NCBI RefSeq assembly: GCF_003731765.1
Contig: NZ_MOAL01000004.1
Location: 2,046,001-2,110,000, forward strand
From: Pseudomonas chlororaphis
GTDB lineage: Bacteria; Pseudomonadota; Gammaproteobacteria; Pseudomonadales; Pseudomonadaceae
DNA: 64,000 bases
Reading direction: 5' to 3'
The position numbers were made by a program, and so were the translations under genes. The notes below the pieces were generated by a model. That model saw nothing but the letters and a program-made list of their open reading frames with translations, did no database searches and was not told the origin of the DNA. This document shows, one piece after another, positions 16,703 to 26,400 of the stretch. How positions within the stretch are numbered: position 1 is the stretch's first letter; each line of letters opens with the position of its first letter.

Positions 16703-19159
16703 TCAAAAATCCCCTCGCAGGGTCAACAGGTAGCTGCGCGGTTCACCAAACAGGTTGGACCGGTCGGTGGCCACGGCGGTGGTGTAGTAGCGACGATCAA
16801 ACAGGTTCTCGGCATTGAGCGACACCTTCCAATGCTCGTCGAGCTTCCAACTGGCGCGAGCATCCCAGATCGCATAGCCCTTGCTGCCGAATTCCAGCCC
16901 GGTGGTCGAGGCCGCTTCGTAACCCGATTGCGCCGACACACCGCCGCCCAAGGTCAGGCGATTCCACTGGCCCGGCAGGTTGTAGCTGGTTTGCAGGCGC
17001 AGCATGTGCTTGGGCGTTTCGTACGCCACTTCGACCGCCTCGGTGTTGTTGCGCAAAAGGTTGAAGGTGTAGCCGCCGAATACCTGCAAGCCCGGCAACA
17101 CCTCACCGCTGGCTTCGATATCGATGCCCTTGCTGCGTTTGATCGTGCCGTTGACGTAGCAAGTGCCGCTGCTGTCGTTGGAAAAACAGTCGACGTTGGC
17201 GGTGTCCACCAGGGCGACATCGGTTTGCTTAATATAGAACAGCGCCATCGACAGGTTCAGGCGACTGTCGAACAGCGCGCCTTTGATCCCCGTCTCATAA
17301 TTGTCACCCGATGACGGCGACAACGGGCTGCCGCTGGCGTCCACATAGTTGCCCTGGGCGTTGAAGATTTGCGCGTAGCTGGTGTACCAGGACCATTGGT
17401 CGTTGATGTCATAAATCAGCCCCACGTACGGCGTGACTTCCCGGGTCACCTTGGACTCATAAGGCAGCGCCGAACCACGCTGGACGTCATAGGTGTAGTC
17501 ATACCAACTGGCTCGCCCCCCCAGCACCAGGCTCAAGGGCTCGCTCAGACGCAGACGGGTGTTGGCGTACAGGCCCGAGCGTTCTTCAGTCATATCGATA
17601 TCGGTGGCCCAGGCTGGCCTCGCCGGTTTGGCCAGACTGTGGTGGTCGACGTCGAAGATATTGATCGGCAGTCTGTTGGCGGACACCTGCACCTGTTTGG
17701 TGTTGGCTTCCTGCCGCGACCAGGTGGCGCCAACGGTAACGTCATGGGTCAGGCCAAAGGCATCGAAATGGCCATTGATATGGCTGTCCAGGCCGGTGCT
17801 GGCGACTTCATCACGGCGAAACAGCACGTTCTGAAAGACCGAGCCGGCGTTGGTCTGCGGGTTGATCGCGCCGCGCGCATAAGCAATCTGTTGATCAAAA
17901 CCGCCTTCGGAGTAAGTCAAGGAGGTGGTACTGGCCCAGTCGTCGTTGAAGCGATGCTCGACTTCGGCAAAGACCTCACTCATGTCGCTTTCATGGCGGT
18001 TCCAGTCCTGCACCAGGGACGTGGAGCGGGAAATGTCCAAGGCGTTGCCGTTGCTGTACCTCGGCAGCCCGTAGATCGAATAACCGTTGATGACGTTTTC
18101 CTGGCGACGCAGGCTCAGGGTCAGGGTGGTGCTGTCATTCACGTCGGCCTCGACAATCCCGTACAACAACGGCGTGCGGGTGTTGAGTTGGTCGAGGTAG
18201 GAGCCATTGTCCTCGTAGGCCGTGACCAAGCGGCCGCGCACGCTGCCGGAATCGTTGAGCTTGCCGCTGGCGTCGAGATCAACGCGGTATTGATCCCAGG
18301 AGCCGGCCCGGGTGGTGATCGAGAATTTGTTTTCTGCAGTGGGTCGCTTGCGCACCAGGTTCACGGCGCCACCCGGCTCCCCTGCGCCGACCAGCAGACC
18401 GGAAGCCCCGCGCAAAACCTCGACCCGGTCGTAGATGGCAGTATCGGGTTTCATCCAGCCGGTGATCTGATAACCCTGGCCCGGCACACCGTCGATCAGG
18501 AAGCTTTCAGCCAGCAGCGAGAAGCCACGGGAGGTGTACACGTGGCCACCGAAGTTACGGTACTGAAAGGTGATGCCCGGGGTTTCTTCCAGCACCTTGT
18601 CCAGGCTGGTCAGGTTCTTGTCGTCCATCAACTGGCGGGTGACCACGCTGACCGACTGCGGTGTTTCTCGCGGAGTGAGGTTCAACCGGGTGGCTGTGCT
18701 GCTGACGCCAGTGGTGTAGGAGCCGGTGCCTTCGGTGGTCGCGCCCAGCGGGTTATCGATGGCGCTGACCGTGGTGGCCCCCAGTACCATGGCATCGCCG
18801 GCTTTGGGCAAAGGCTCCAGGACCAGGGTTCGCTCGTCGAGCAAACGCCAGGTGTAGCCACTGCCCCGCAACAGCATGTCCATGGCCTGGGCCAGGGTGT
18901 AGGGGCCACTCAGGGCCGGCGCGTTCTGCCCGCGCACATCGTTGGAATTGAAGATAAGCCGCAAGTTGGTCTGGTCAGCCAGTTGGGTCAACGCCTGGTC
19001 CAGCGACTGCGCGGCCATCTGCAACTGGATGCGGGTCGAGGTATCTGCCGCCTGCACCGTCAAAGGCACCAGGGGCAGGCTGCCGCCCAGGGTCAGCATC
19101 AACGTCAGGGTCAGCGTCTGGCCGCTGACAGGAGCAAAAAAGTTCGAAGGTGCCGGCAT
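16703..19159 (-). CDS. TonB-dependent ferric-siderophore receptor with STN signalling domain
   Basis: An 818-aa outer-membrane receptor. It has a signal peptide (to about VQAADTS), then the STN secretin/TonB N-terminal domain (residues ~45-115: QSLDQALTQLADQTNLRLIF ... GSGYTWRLLDERTLVLEP), the plug domain (ETPQSVSVVTRQLMDDKN ... VEVLRGASGLLVGAGEPGGAVNLVRK) and a 22-strand barrel ending in SYLLTLRGDF with a terminal Phe. The STN domain indicates that ligand binding is signalled to the adjacent FecR and ECF sigma factor encoded divergently. The sequence resembles FpvA/FoxA-type receptors; the siderophore is not known. A Fur-like box lies about 30 bp upstream. Confidence 0.92.
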   Translation of the reverse strand: MPAPSNFFAPVSGQTLTLTLMLTLGGSLPLVPLTVQAADTSTRIQLQMAAQSLDQALTQLADQTNLRLIFNSNDVRGQNAPALSGPYTLAQAMDMLLRGSGYTWRLLDERTLVLEPLPKAGDAMVLGATTVSAIDNPLGATTEGTGSYTTGVSSTATRLNLTPRETPQSVSVVTRQLMDDKNLTSLDKVLEETPGITFQYRNFGGHVYTSRGFSLLAESFLIDGVPGQGYQITGWMKPDTAIYDRVEVLRGASGLLVGAGEPGGAVNLVRKRPTAENKFSITTRAGSWDQYRVDLDASGKLNDSGSVRGRLVTAYEDNGSYLDQLNTRTPLLYGIVEADVNDSTTLTLSLRRQENVINGYSIYGLPRYSNGNALDISRSTSLVQDWNRHESDMSEVFAEVEHRFNDDWASTTSLTYSEGGFDQQIAYARGAINPQTNAGSVFQNVLFRRDEVASTGLDSHINGHFDAFGLTHDVTVGATWSRQEANTKQVQVSANRLPINIFDVDHHSLAKPARPAWATDIDMTEERSGLYANTRLRLSEPLSLVLGGRASWYDYTYDVQRGSALPYESKVTREVTPYVGLIYDINDQWSWYTSYAQIFNAQGNYVDASGSPLSPSSGDNYETGIKGALFDSRLNLSMALFYIKQTDVALVDTANVDCFSNDSSGTCYVNGTIKRSKGIDIEASGEVLPGLQVFGGYTFNLLRNNTEAVEVAYETPKHMLRLQTSYNLPGQWNRLTLGGGVSAQSGYEAASTTGLEFGSKGYAIWDARASWKLDEHWKVSLNAENLFDRRYYTTAVATDRSNLFGEPRSYLLTLRGDF

Positions 19160-19188
19160 TTGAATCGTCCGTAAGTGGTATCACGACA

Positions 19189-19203
19189 TGAGAATTATTC
19201 GCG
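19189..19203. promoter_or_regulatory. Candidate Fur box upstream of receptor
   Basis: TGAGAATTATTCGCG matches the 7-1-7 Fur consensus TGATAATNATTATCA at 10 of 14 informative positions. It is 30 bp upstream of the receptor start. The left half-site is good and the right half poor. Confidence 0.4.
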
Positions 19204-19332
19204 CTCACACCCACGACGAATCATCCCCACCCACCTTGCCGTCGAAAGTCATATTTTTTTTGCCGACCTGCAAAATCCTGCCGATGGCGGTGCAAAACGA
19301 CAGTCATGGAGAGGCGGTTTCAGAAACAGTGA

Positions 19333-19347
19333 TGATAACTGTTCTCA
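19333..19347. promoter_or_regulatory. Candidate Fur box upstream of sigma factor
   Basis: TGATAACTGTTCTCA matches the 7-1-7 Fur consensus TGATAATNATTATCA at 11 of 14 positions and is close to a palindrome. It lies about 40 bp before the sigma-factor ATG, where iron repression of FecI-type genes is normally exerted. Confidence 0.6.
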
Positions 19348-19388
19348 GTTGAGATAGGATGCGCGCCTCACCAGCCGGGGCAGTACGC

Positions 19389-19910
19389 ATGTCCGTGTCA
19401 CCCAACTCAAATCATTTGCTGACAGCCTTTCAGGAGCACTATGCCGACCTGCTGGCTTTTCTGGCGCGACGATTGGGCAATGTGGAAAAAGCCGCAGACG
19501 TGGCGCAGGACACTTACCTGCGCCTGGCCGGGCTCGGCGATACGGCGCAGATCCTCGAACCGCGGGCGTTTGTCTTCAGGGTGGCCGGCAACCTAGCCAT
19601 CGACCGGTTGCGCCAGGAACAACGGCACGCCGCCTGGCAGGTGGACGCCGGCCCCGACGATGAAGCCTGCGACCCGATGGCCTCGCCGGAACGCTCGTTT
19701 CTCGCGGCCGAAGCCATCGAACAACTGGACAAAGCCCTGCACCTGTTGCCCAGCAATGCGCGCCTGGCGCTGTTGCTCAATCGCGTCGAAGGTTTGACCC
19801 ACGCGCAAATCGCCGTGCGCCTCGGGGTGTCGGAAAGCATGGTGGGCAAATACATCGTTCAAGCCATGCGCCACTGCCGGGATTGGCTACGCCAGTCGGA
19901 GTGCCTTTAG
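19389..19910 (+). CDS. FecI-type ECF sigma factor
   Basis: A 173-aa extracytoplasmic-function sigma factor of the iron-starvation group. Region 2 contains FLARRLGNVEKAADVAQDTYLRLAG and the core-binding helix RAFVFRVAGNLAIDRLRQEQ. Region 4 contains GLTHAQIAVRLGVSESMVGKYIVQAMRHC. The ATG at 19389 gives the usual N-terminus; an in-frame ATG at 19359 would add ten residues. It is followed by its FecR regulator and is divergent from the STN receptor, its probable target. Likely repressed by Fur (box just upstream). Confidence 0.9.
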   Translation: MSVSPNSNHLLTAFQEHYADLLAFLARRLGNVEKAADVAQDTYLRLAGLGDTAQILEPRAFVFRVAGNLAIDRLRQEQRHAAWQVDAGPDDEACDPMASPERSFLAAEAIEQLDKALHLLPSNARLALLLNRVEGLTHAQIAVRLGVSESMVGKYIVQAMRHCRDWLRQSECL

Positions 19911-19958
19911 AATGCGCGGCATGCCCCTCCTTCCGACTGCTTCATTGAGCCCTTCACC

Positions 19959-20912
19959 ATGGCTGAGCGTATGAACCACAACCTGTCCAGCCTTGAGCTG
20001 GAGAATCAGGCCATCGAGCAATGGGTGCACCTGACGTCCGGGCGGGCCAGCGACGCCGACCATGCCGCATTTACCCACTGGCGGGGCCAAAGCCCGCGCC
20101 ATGAAGCAGCGGCGGCCTTGGCCGAGCAAATGTGGCAAGCCTTGCCACAAACCACCAGCGCCACGACCTTTGTAGCCCCCGCCCCCGCTCCCAGGCAACG
20201 TCGCACCCTGCGCTGGGCAGCGTTGGCGGCCGGCCTGGCGGCGCTGGCCATCAGCGGTTTCAATGAGCCGTTGCAGGTGTATTTTGCCGACCACACCACC
20301 GCCGTTGGCGAACGCAAGCTGCTGACGCTCGAGGATGGCAGCCAGGTCTGGTTGAACAGTGCAACGGCGCTGTCCGTGCATTACACCGCCCAACGCCGCG
20401 AGATCAGCCTGCTCAAAGGTGAAGCGCTGTTTCAGGTGAGCAAGGACCCTGCCCGGCCGTTCGTGGTCCAGGCCTCCGGCGGCAGCGTGCAAGCCGTGGG
20501 CACGCGTTTTGATGTGGATCGCCAAGGCCATCGCGTACGGGTCGGCGTGACCGAAGGCGAGGTGAAAGTCTCATCCGGCGGTGACGCCGTACCGCTCAAA
20601 TCCGCCCAGCAACTCGACTTTGTGGACGGTTCGCCGCCCTCGCCCACCCATCCGCTGGACATCAGCACCGCCGCAGCCTGGCAACGCGGCAAGCTGATCT
20701 TCAATCGCCGCCCGCTGGCGGAAGTGTTTGCCGACCTTGAACGGCATATGCCGGGTTCCCTGCTCGTAGCAGGCAACCTGCCGGACACCGCCGTGAGCGG
20801 CGTATTCAGCCTCGACGACGTGCCCGGCATGCTCGACGTCCTGGCCCGCACCCAGCCCGTGCGCATCTACCAATTACCCTGGCTGACCCTGGTGATGAAT
20901 GCCGACCAATGA
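19959..20912 (+). CDS. FecR-family anti-sigma / signal-transfer protein
   Basis: A 317-aa inner-membrane regulator. The cytoplasmic N-terminus (DUF4880-like, residues ~10-60, AIEQWVHLTSGRASDADHAAF) binds the sigma factor. One helix (RWAALAAGLAALAISGF, residues ~85-102) spans the membrane. The periplasmic FecR domain contains GERKLLTLEDGSQVWLNSAT and the C-terminal region FNRRPLAEVFADLERHM, and contacts the receptor STN domain. It starts 48 bp after the sigma gene; an ATG 12 bp further in is an alternative start. Confidence 0.9.
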   Translation: MAERMNHNLSSLELENQAIEQWVHLTSGRASDADHAAFTHWRGQSPRHEAAAALAEQMWQALPQTTSATTFVAPAPAPRQRRTLRWAALAAGLAALAISGFNEPLQVYFADHTTAVGERKLLTLEDGSQVWLNSATALSVHYTAQRREISLLKGEALFQVSKDPARPFVVQASGGSVQAVGTRFDVDRQGHRVRVGVTEGEVKVSSGGDAVPLKSAQQLDFVDGSPPSPTHPLDISTAAAWQRGKLIFNRRPLAEVFADLERHMPGSLLVAGNLPDTAVSGVFSLDDVPGMLDVLARTQPVRIYQLPWLTLVMNADQ

Positions 20913-20944
20913 TCAACCCCCGCCCCCTACCGCCCTCCATCTTG

Positions 20945-21178
20945 TGTAGGAGCCGGCTCGCCGGCGATCAGCCCTCAAGCCCTGCACCGCCCTGAAGATC
21001 GCCATCGCTGGCAAGCCAGCTCCTACAGCACCCCGCAAAATCCCCCTTCTGTAGGAGCCGGCTTGCCGGCGATCAGTCCTCAAGCCCTGCACTGCTTTGA
21101 AGATCGCCATCGCTGGCAAGCCAGCTCCTACGGCACCCCGCAAAATCCCCCCCTGTAGGAGCCGGCTCGCCGGCGATC
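20945..21178. repeat. REP cluster (two full inverted pairs plus a half)
   Basis: The 318-bp gap between the FecR and thioesterase genes (20913-21230) is almost wholly repeats. Full pairs lie at 20945-21027 and 21050-21132, each starting TGTAGGAGCCGGC and ending GCCAGCTCCTAC. A half unit follows at 21154-21178. The pairs are joined by a conserved GCACCCCGCAAAATCCCC linker also seen at 30.0 kb. No gene is seen in the gap. Confidence 0.85.
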
Positions 21179-21182
21179 AACC

Positions 21183-21217
21183 CTTGAAGCTTGAAGCTCG
21201 CCGCTTGAGGCTCCCCC
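21183..21217. repeat. Heptamer repeat array
   Basis: Five consecutive 7-bp units: CTTGAAG, CTTGAAG, CTCGCCG, CTTGAGG, CTCCCCC. Same unit set as at 1501-1556 and 42460-42501. It follows the REP cluster and lies 14 bp from the thioesterase stop. Confidence 0.7.
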
Positions 21218-21230
21218 CCCACCTACCACG

Positions 21231-22010
21231 TCAGGTAAAAATCGCTACGGTCTGACGGGCCCAAAGTACCCTTCGGCCGCTTTCATCCCAGATTTCCATG
21301 TCCTGCAAGGAATACCCTTCCAGTGCCTGCTGGCTAAAGGAGTTGATGAGGAACCATTCGCCGGCAACGGCCGGCTGCGGCAAGTCAATCATCCAGGAGG
21401 CCGAACTGATCGCCGCCGGTTCGGTGAAGCAGGTCATGGCAGCTGGCGGCAGACTGTCAGCCAGGGCAATCAGGGCGACCGCCGGGTCGACCCCTTGTGC
21501 ATCCAGATGGCGGACCCACATCAGTAACTCGGGGTTGTCCGCTGCCGAAATCGGTAGCGATCCGCCCGCAGGACGCATTTCAAAGTTGAAGGCGCAAGCC
21601 GGGGCTACAGCGGGGTCCAACTCCAGTGTTGCGTACTCGCAAGGACCGCCCACGGGTGGACGACACCACGAGTCGTGGACAATGCGACTGGCCCGCGGCC
21701 GCACAAACGACAGGGTTGTGCGCAACGCCAATTCGTCGCCCGACAGGCAATCGACCGCCACAGAGGTCGCTGATCGCCCCTCGCGCAAGACGCTGGAGTT
21801 GAAGGTCTGAGGCTGCGTGACAGGCCCGATGAACGACACCTGCGCGGACTTGAACGGCGGTAAGTCGACTGTTTCATTGCGCAGGATGGTCTCGAGGGAA
21901 AGCGCCGCGGACAACCCGCCAAAAACAGTGCGCCCCTGTCGCCAATTGGCCGGTGAATCGAACGGCCGCGACGGATCGAATTGCTTGATTAGCTGGGCAA
22001 ACGAGCTCAT
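21231..22010 (-). CDS. Acyl-CoA thioesterase-like protein (double hotdog, TesB/4HBT_3 type)
   Basis: A 259-aa protein with two hotdog-type halves. The N-terminal half includes RQGRTVFGGLSAALSLETIL followed by QVSFIGPVTQPQTF, typical of TesB-like thioesterases (4HBT_3) that hydrolyse acyl-CoA or acyl-ACP. The C-terminal half contains WMIDLPQP and WARQTVAIFT-type hotdog strands. It overlaps the FabF-like gene by 4 bp (ATGA at 22007-22010), so the two are translationally coupled. Whether it acts on acyl-ACP made by that ketosynthase is an inference. Confidence 0.78.
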   Translation of the reverse strand: MSSFAQLIKQFDPSRPFDSPANWRQGRTVFGGLSAALSLETILRNETVDLPPFKSAQVSFIGPVTQPQTFNSSVLREGRSATSVAVDCLSGDELALRTTLSFVRPRASRIVHDSWCRPPVGGPCEYATLELDPAVAPACAFNFEMRPAGGSLPISAADNPELLMWVRHLDAQGVDPAVALIALADSLPPAAMTCFTEPAAISSASWMIDLPQPAVAGEWFLINSFSQQALEGYSLQDMEIWDESGRRVLWARQTVAIFT

Positions 22011-23311
22011 GTCACGGCTCCGCCATCCGACGCATCAGTCCAGCGGCGAAACAGCACGCTGGCATTCACCCCACCGAAGCCAAAGCCATTGGACATGGCG
22101 TGCTGGATTGCCATGGGCCTGGATTGAAGGGCGACCAGGTTCAAGCCCATAGCCGCTTCATCCGGGTTGAGCAAGTTGAGCGTCGGCGGAACGATTTGGT
22201 CGCGCAGTGCCAGAACGGTGAATACGGCTTCCAGGCCGCCAGCCGCCCCCAGCAAGTGACCGGTGGCGGACTTGGTCGACGTAATCGCAACGTGCGAGGA
22301 AGAGCCGAACAACCCACGAATCGCCGCCAACTCACCTTTATCACCAATGGGCGTTGATGTGGCATGGGCGTTGATGTGCTGAATGTCTTCGGGGTTGAGC
22401 CCGGCCTGATCCAGCGCCTGCTGCATTGCACGGCGGGCACCATTACCGTCCTCAGGGCCTGCGGTCAGATGATGGGCGTCCGCGCTGGTGCCATACCCGA
22501 TCAACTCGGCGATCGGCTGCGCTCCCCGTGCCAAGGCATGTTCAAGGGACTCGATCACCAGTAACCCGGCGCCCTCGCCCATGACGAAACCGTCCCGATC
22601 CTGATCGAAGGGGCGAGAGGCTTGCTCGGGGCGATCGTTAAAATGGCTGGACAGTGCTCGAGCGGCAGCGAACCCAGCGAGGCTGACGCGATGAATGGCC
22701 GCCTCAGCCCCGCCGCACAACGCGATGTCGGCTTCACCCGAGCGGATTAACCGAGCCGCGTCGCCAATGGCTTGCACCCCGGCGGCGCAGGCAGTGACCG
22801 GAGCCCCCAGCGGCCCCTTGAAGTGATATTTGATCGAGACATGACCCGCCGCCAGGTTGGCAAGAAACGACGGGATGGTGAAGGGTGAGAGCCGACCGGG
22901 CCCGCGCTCGTCAGTGGTGCGAACCGCATTGGCTATCGCGGTGAAGCCGCCAATCCCCGTGCCAATGATCGTCGCCGTCCGCTCCTGCTCAGTGCCCTGC
23001 CCGGGTGACCACTGGGCTTGCGCCAAGGCCTCGCCTGCCGCCAGAAGGGCAAATTCGATAAACCGGTCGATTTTCTTCCGGTCCTTTGCCGAGGCGGCCA
23101 ACTCCGGATCAAAACCCGCAACAGGGTCCTGCTCCAGTGAAGGCACCCGGCCTCCTACCGCGCATCCGACCCCCTCACTCAATTCATCCGGCAAGGCGGT
23201 GATACCGGACTGCCCCTCCAACAAACGGCGCCAGACTTCCTCCACACCACAACCCAAGGGAGAAACGACTCCCATACCAGTGACTACGATACGTTTGCTT
23301 TCCAATGACAT
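22007..23311 (-). CDS. 3-oxoacyl-ACP synthase II (FabF-like), accessory copy
   Basis: A 434-aa condensing enzyme. The thiolase-fold triad is complete: Cys175 (VTACAAG), His316 (INAHATSTPIGD) and His352 (TKSATGHLLGAAGG, with Lys348). The gatekeeper loop NGFGFGGVNAS is also conserved. The N-terminus RIVVTGMGVVSPLGCGVEEVW is FabF-like. E. coli FabF is ~413 aa. It is not next to acpP or fabG, so it is unlikely to be the housekeeping gene. It lies 117 bp downstream of an RND pump gene on the same strand and is coupled to a thioesterase. GAGGTGAATCAATG gives a good ribosome-binding site. Confidence 0.87.
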   Translation of the reverse strand: MSLESKRIVVTGMGVVSPLGCGVEEVWRRLLEGQSGITALPDELSEGVGCAVGGRVPSLEQDPVAGFDPELAASAKDRKKIDRFIEFALLAAGEALAQAQWSPGQGTEQERTATIIGTGIGGFTAIANAVRTTDERGPGRLSPFTIPSFLANLAAGHVSIKYHFKGPLGAPVTACAAGVQAIGDAARLIRSGEADIALCGGAEAAIHRVSLAGFAAARALSSHFNDRPEQASRPFDQDRDGFVMGEGAGLLVIESLEHALARGAQPIAELIGYGTSADAHHLTAGPEDGNGARRAMQQALDQAGLNPEDIQHINAHATSTPIGDKGELAAIRGLFGSSSHVAITSTKSATGHLLGAAGGLEAVFTVLALRDQIVPPTLNLLNPDEAAMGLNLVALQSRPMAIQHAMSNGFGFGGVNASVLFRRWTDASDGGAVT

Positions 23312-23334
23312 TGATTCACCTCATGCGATCTTCG

Positions 23335-23361
23335 TCAGGGCCCGGTTAATCGGGGCCCTGA
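23335..23361. terminator. 9-bp GC-rich hairpin between RND pump and FabF genes
   Basis: TCAGGGCCC and GGGCCCTGA form a perfect 9-bp stem with a 9-nt loop. No T-run follows in the direction of transcription, so it may be an attenuator or RNA-stability hairpin rather than a full terminator. Confidence 0.45.
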
Positions 23362-23398
23362 TTAGCTACTGTCTTCGGCGGCCTTGAGAAAGAAGCTC

Positions 23399-23414
23399 GC
23401 CCGCCTCCGCGGGC
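23399..23414 (-). terminator. Hairpin just after RND pump gene
   Basis: GCCCGC-ctcc-GCGGGC is a perfect 6-bp stem. Read on the minus strand it is followed by GAGCTTCTTTCTC, a weak T-rich tail. It lies 15 bp beyond the pump stop codon. Confidence 0.45.
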
Positions 23415-23428
23415 GCTTGCTCTCTCAT

Positions 23429-26400
23429 TCAGGCTGGGTGTGGGTGGGTCGAGGGTTCCTGAGCGGTTTCGGGCCTGATCTTGAACCACAGGGCATACAT
23501 CGCCGGCAGGAACACCAGGGTCAGCACGGTGCCGGCAAAGGTGCCGCCAATCAGGGTGTAGGCCAGCGTTCCCCAGAACACCGAATGGGTCAGCGGAATG
23601 AACGCCAGCATGGCCGCCAGCGCGGTGAGGATCACCGGCCGTGCACGCTGCACAGTGGCTTCGACCACCGCGTTGTAGGGCGACAAGCCGGCTTGCTCGT
23701 TGGAATGAATCTGGCCAATCAGGATCAGCGTGTTGCGCATCAGAATGCCGGACAACGCAATCAGCCCCACCAAGGCGTTGATCCCGAATGGTTGCTGGAA
23801 CAGCAGCAGAATCGGCACCACACCAATCAGGCCCAGGGGCGCGGTGGCAAACACCATCCACATGGCCGACATCGAGCGCACCTGAATGATTATGGTCAGC
23901 AACATCAGCGCGATCATGATCGGGAACAACGGCAGCAAGGCCTTGTTGGCTTTACCCGACTCCTCGATCGCGCCGGCGAGCTCGATGCGGTACCCCTTGG
24001 GCAGCGTTTCGATGAGGGGCTGCAACTGCGTGATCAGGGCATTGGAGACATCCGGCGGCTGGAGACCTTCAGCCACGTCACCGCGCACGGTGATGGTCGG
24101 CGTGCGATCACGACGCCGCAGGATGGGTTCCTCCATGCGCACCTCCACCGTCCCCACCTGGGACAGCGACACGCGCTGGCCTTGGGCACCGGTCAGGGTG
24201 AAGGCCGCCAGTTTCGACGGATCCAGGCGCGTCTCTCCCGCCGAGCGAGCCACCACCTGGACCGAACGAATGTCCTCACGCACCTCAGTGACGGGCACCC
24301 CCGTCAGCAGGAACTGCAACTGTTGCGCAACGTCGCTCGAGGTCAAGCCGAATGCCTGCAGGCGGTCCTGATCCAGGGCGAGGTGAAGTGCCGGTGCGCG
24401 CTCGCCCAAGTCAGTGTTGACGGTCCTCATCAGCGGGCTGGCGCTCATGACTCCACGCACCTGCTCGGCGATACCGCGCAACACGGCAGGGTCGGCGCCC
24501 ATGACCCGGAAGGCCACCGGATAGGGTGAATAAGGACCAAACACCAGCTGCGTGACTCGCACTCGGGCTTCAGGCGCCAAGCCATCGGCCGCCGCTTGCC
24601 TGAGGCGCAGCTTGAGTGCCTCGCGCTCCTGCTGGCTGGCGGTCAGCACAACGATTTTGGCGAAGGAGGGATCGGGTAACTCCGGGGCCATGGCCAAGTA
24701 AAAGCGCGGCGCGCCCTGGCCAATGTAGGCAGTGACAATCTTCGCTTCCGGCTGCTGGGCCAACCAGGCTTCAACCTTGGCCGCCGCAGCATCCGTCTGT
24801 TCGATCGAAGTGCCGTGGGGCATCTGCACTTCAACCAGCACCTCTGGCCGATCGGACGTTGGGAAGAACTGTTTGTTGACCACCCCCATGCCCAGGATCG
24901 CCACCACAAACAATCCGACGACGGAGGTCGCCACCAGGCCTTTGCGACGTATCACACTGCCCAGCAGGCGCCTGAAACGCTGGTAGTTCGGGGTGCCGTA
25001 TATCGCCCCATGCCCGCCCTCCGGCACCTTGATCGGTGGCAGCAGTTTGACCCCGAGGTAGGGAGTAAACACCACCGCCACCACCCAGGATGTAATCAGC
25101 GCAATGCCGACGATCCAGAACATGTTCGCGGTGTACTCACCGGCCGTGGATTTGGCAAAGCCATTGGGCATAAAGCCGATCGCCGTCACCAGCGTCCCCG
25201 ACAACATCGGTGCGGCCGTGTGGCTCCAGGCATAAGCCGAGGCCTTGATGCGGTCGTAGCCCTCTTCCATCTTCACCACCATCATCTCAATGGCAATGAT
25301 GGCGTCGTCCACCAGCAGTCCCAGCGCCAGAATCAACGACCCCAAGGTAATCCGGTCAAAGTCCTTGCCCGTGGCGGCCATGACAATGAACACCGCGGCG
25401 AGGGTCAGCGGCACTGCCGCCGCTACCACGACGCCGACACGCCAGCCCATGCTGATAAAACACACCAGCAACACCACGCCCAGGGCGGCAAAAAACTTCA
25501 CCATGAACTCGTTGACCGAGGCGTCGATGTTCACCGCCTGATCAGTGACCTTGGTCAGGCTCATGCCCAAAGGCATCTGCTCATTGATTGCAGTGGCCTC
25601 GGCCTCCAGCGACTTGCCCAGATCCAGGCCGTTCCAGCCGTCGCGCATGACCACGCCGAGCAACAAGGCTGGCTCGCCGTTGTTGCGCACCAGGAATGTC
25701 GCCGGGTCCTCATAACCGCGCGTGACCTGCGCCACATCAGCCAATTTCAGGGTTCTGCCCTGGAGAGTCAGCGGGGTGTCGCGAATTTTCTGCAAGTCAT
25801 CAAACGCGCCATCCAGGCGAATGAACACCTCGGGACCGTGCGCTTCCACTGAACCGGCAGGGGTCATCATGTTCTGCGCATTCAACGCACTGAAGATCTC
25901 TCGTGCGGAAATGCCCAGTGTCGCCAGGCGCTCGTAGGACAGCTCGACAAAAATGCGCTCGGCCTGTTCGCCGATGATGTTGACCTTCTTCACACCCGCC
26001 ACATGCAGCAGGCGCTGGCGCAAGCTCTCGGCTTCGCGCACCAGCAAACGCTGCGGCTCACCTTTGGCTTTGAGCGCATAGAGCGCGAAGGTGACATCGG
26101 CATATTCATCATTGACCATCGGCCCAATCACCCCAGGCGGCAGGCCCTTCTGCTCATCGAGGATTTTCTTGCGTGCCTGGTAAAACTCCTCCTGGACCGC
26201 TGAAGGCGGCGTGCTGTCGAGCAGGTACACCGTGGTGAAGGCCAAACCGGGCCGGGTAAACGTTTCGGTGCGGTCATACCACCGCAGCTCCTGCATGCGT
26301 TTTTCCAGCTTTTCTACCACCTGGTCTTGCATCTCCTGGGCCGAGGCCCCGGGCCAGGCGGTGACCACGGTCATTTGTTTGATCGTGAAGGCAGGGTCTT

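Noticed and set aside
17369..19174. 601-codon open frame antisense to the TonB receptor
   Set aside because: No recognisable domain, and the opposite strand is a complete receptor.
20945..21178. CRISPR-like array of repeated ~25-bp elements
   Set aside because: Units alternate in orientation with conserved inner sequences and linkers, which is REP architecture; there are no cas genes.
22007..23311. Housekeeping fabF of the fatty-acid cluster
   Set aside because: No acpP, fabG, fabD or pabC adjacent; it sits in an efflux locus.
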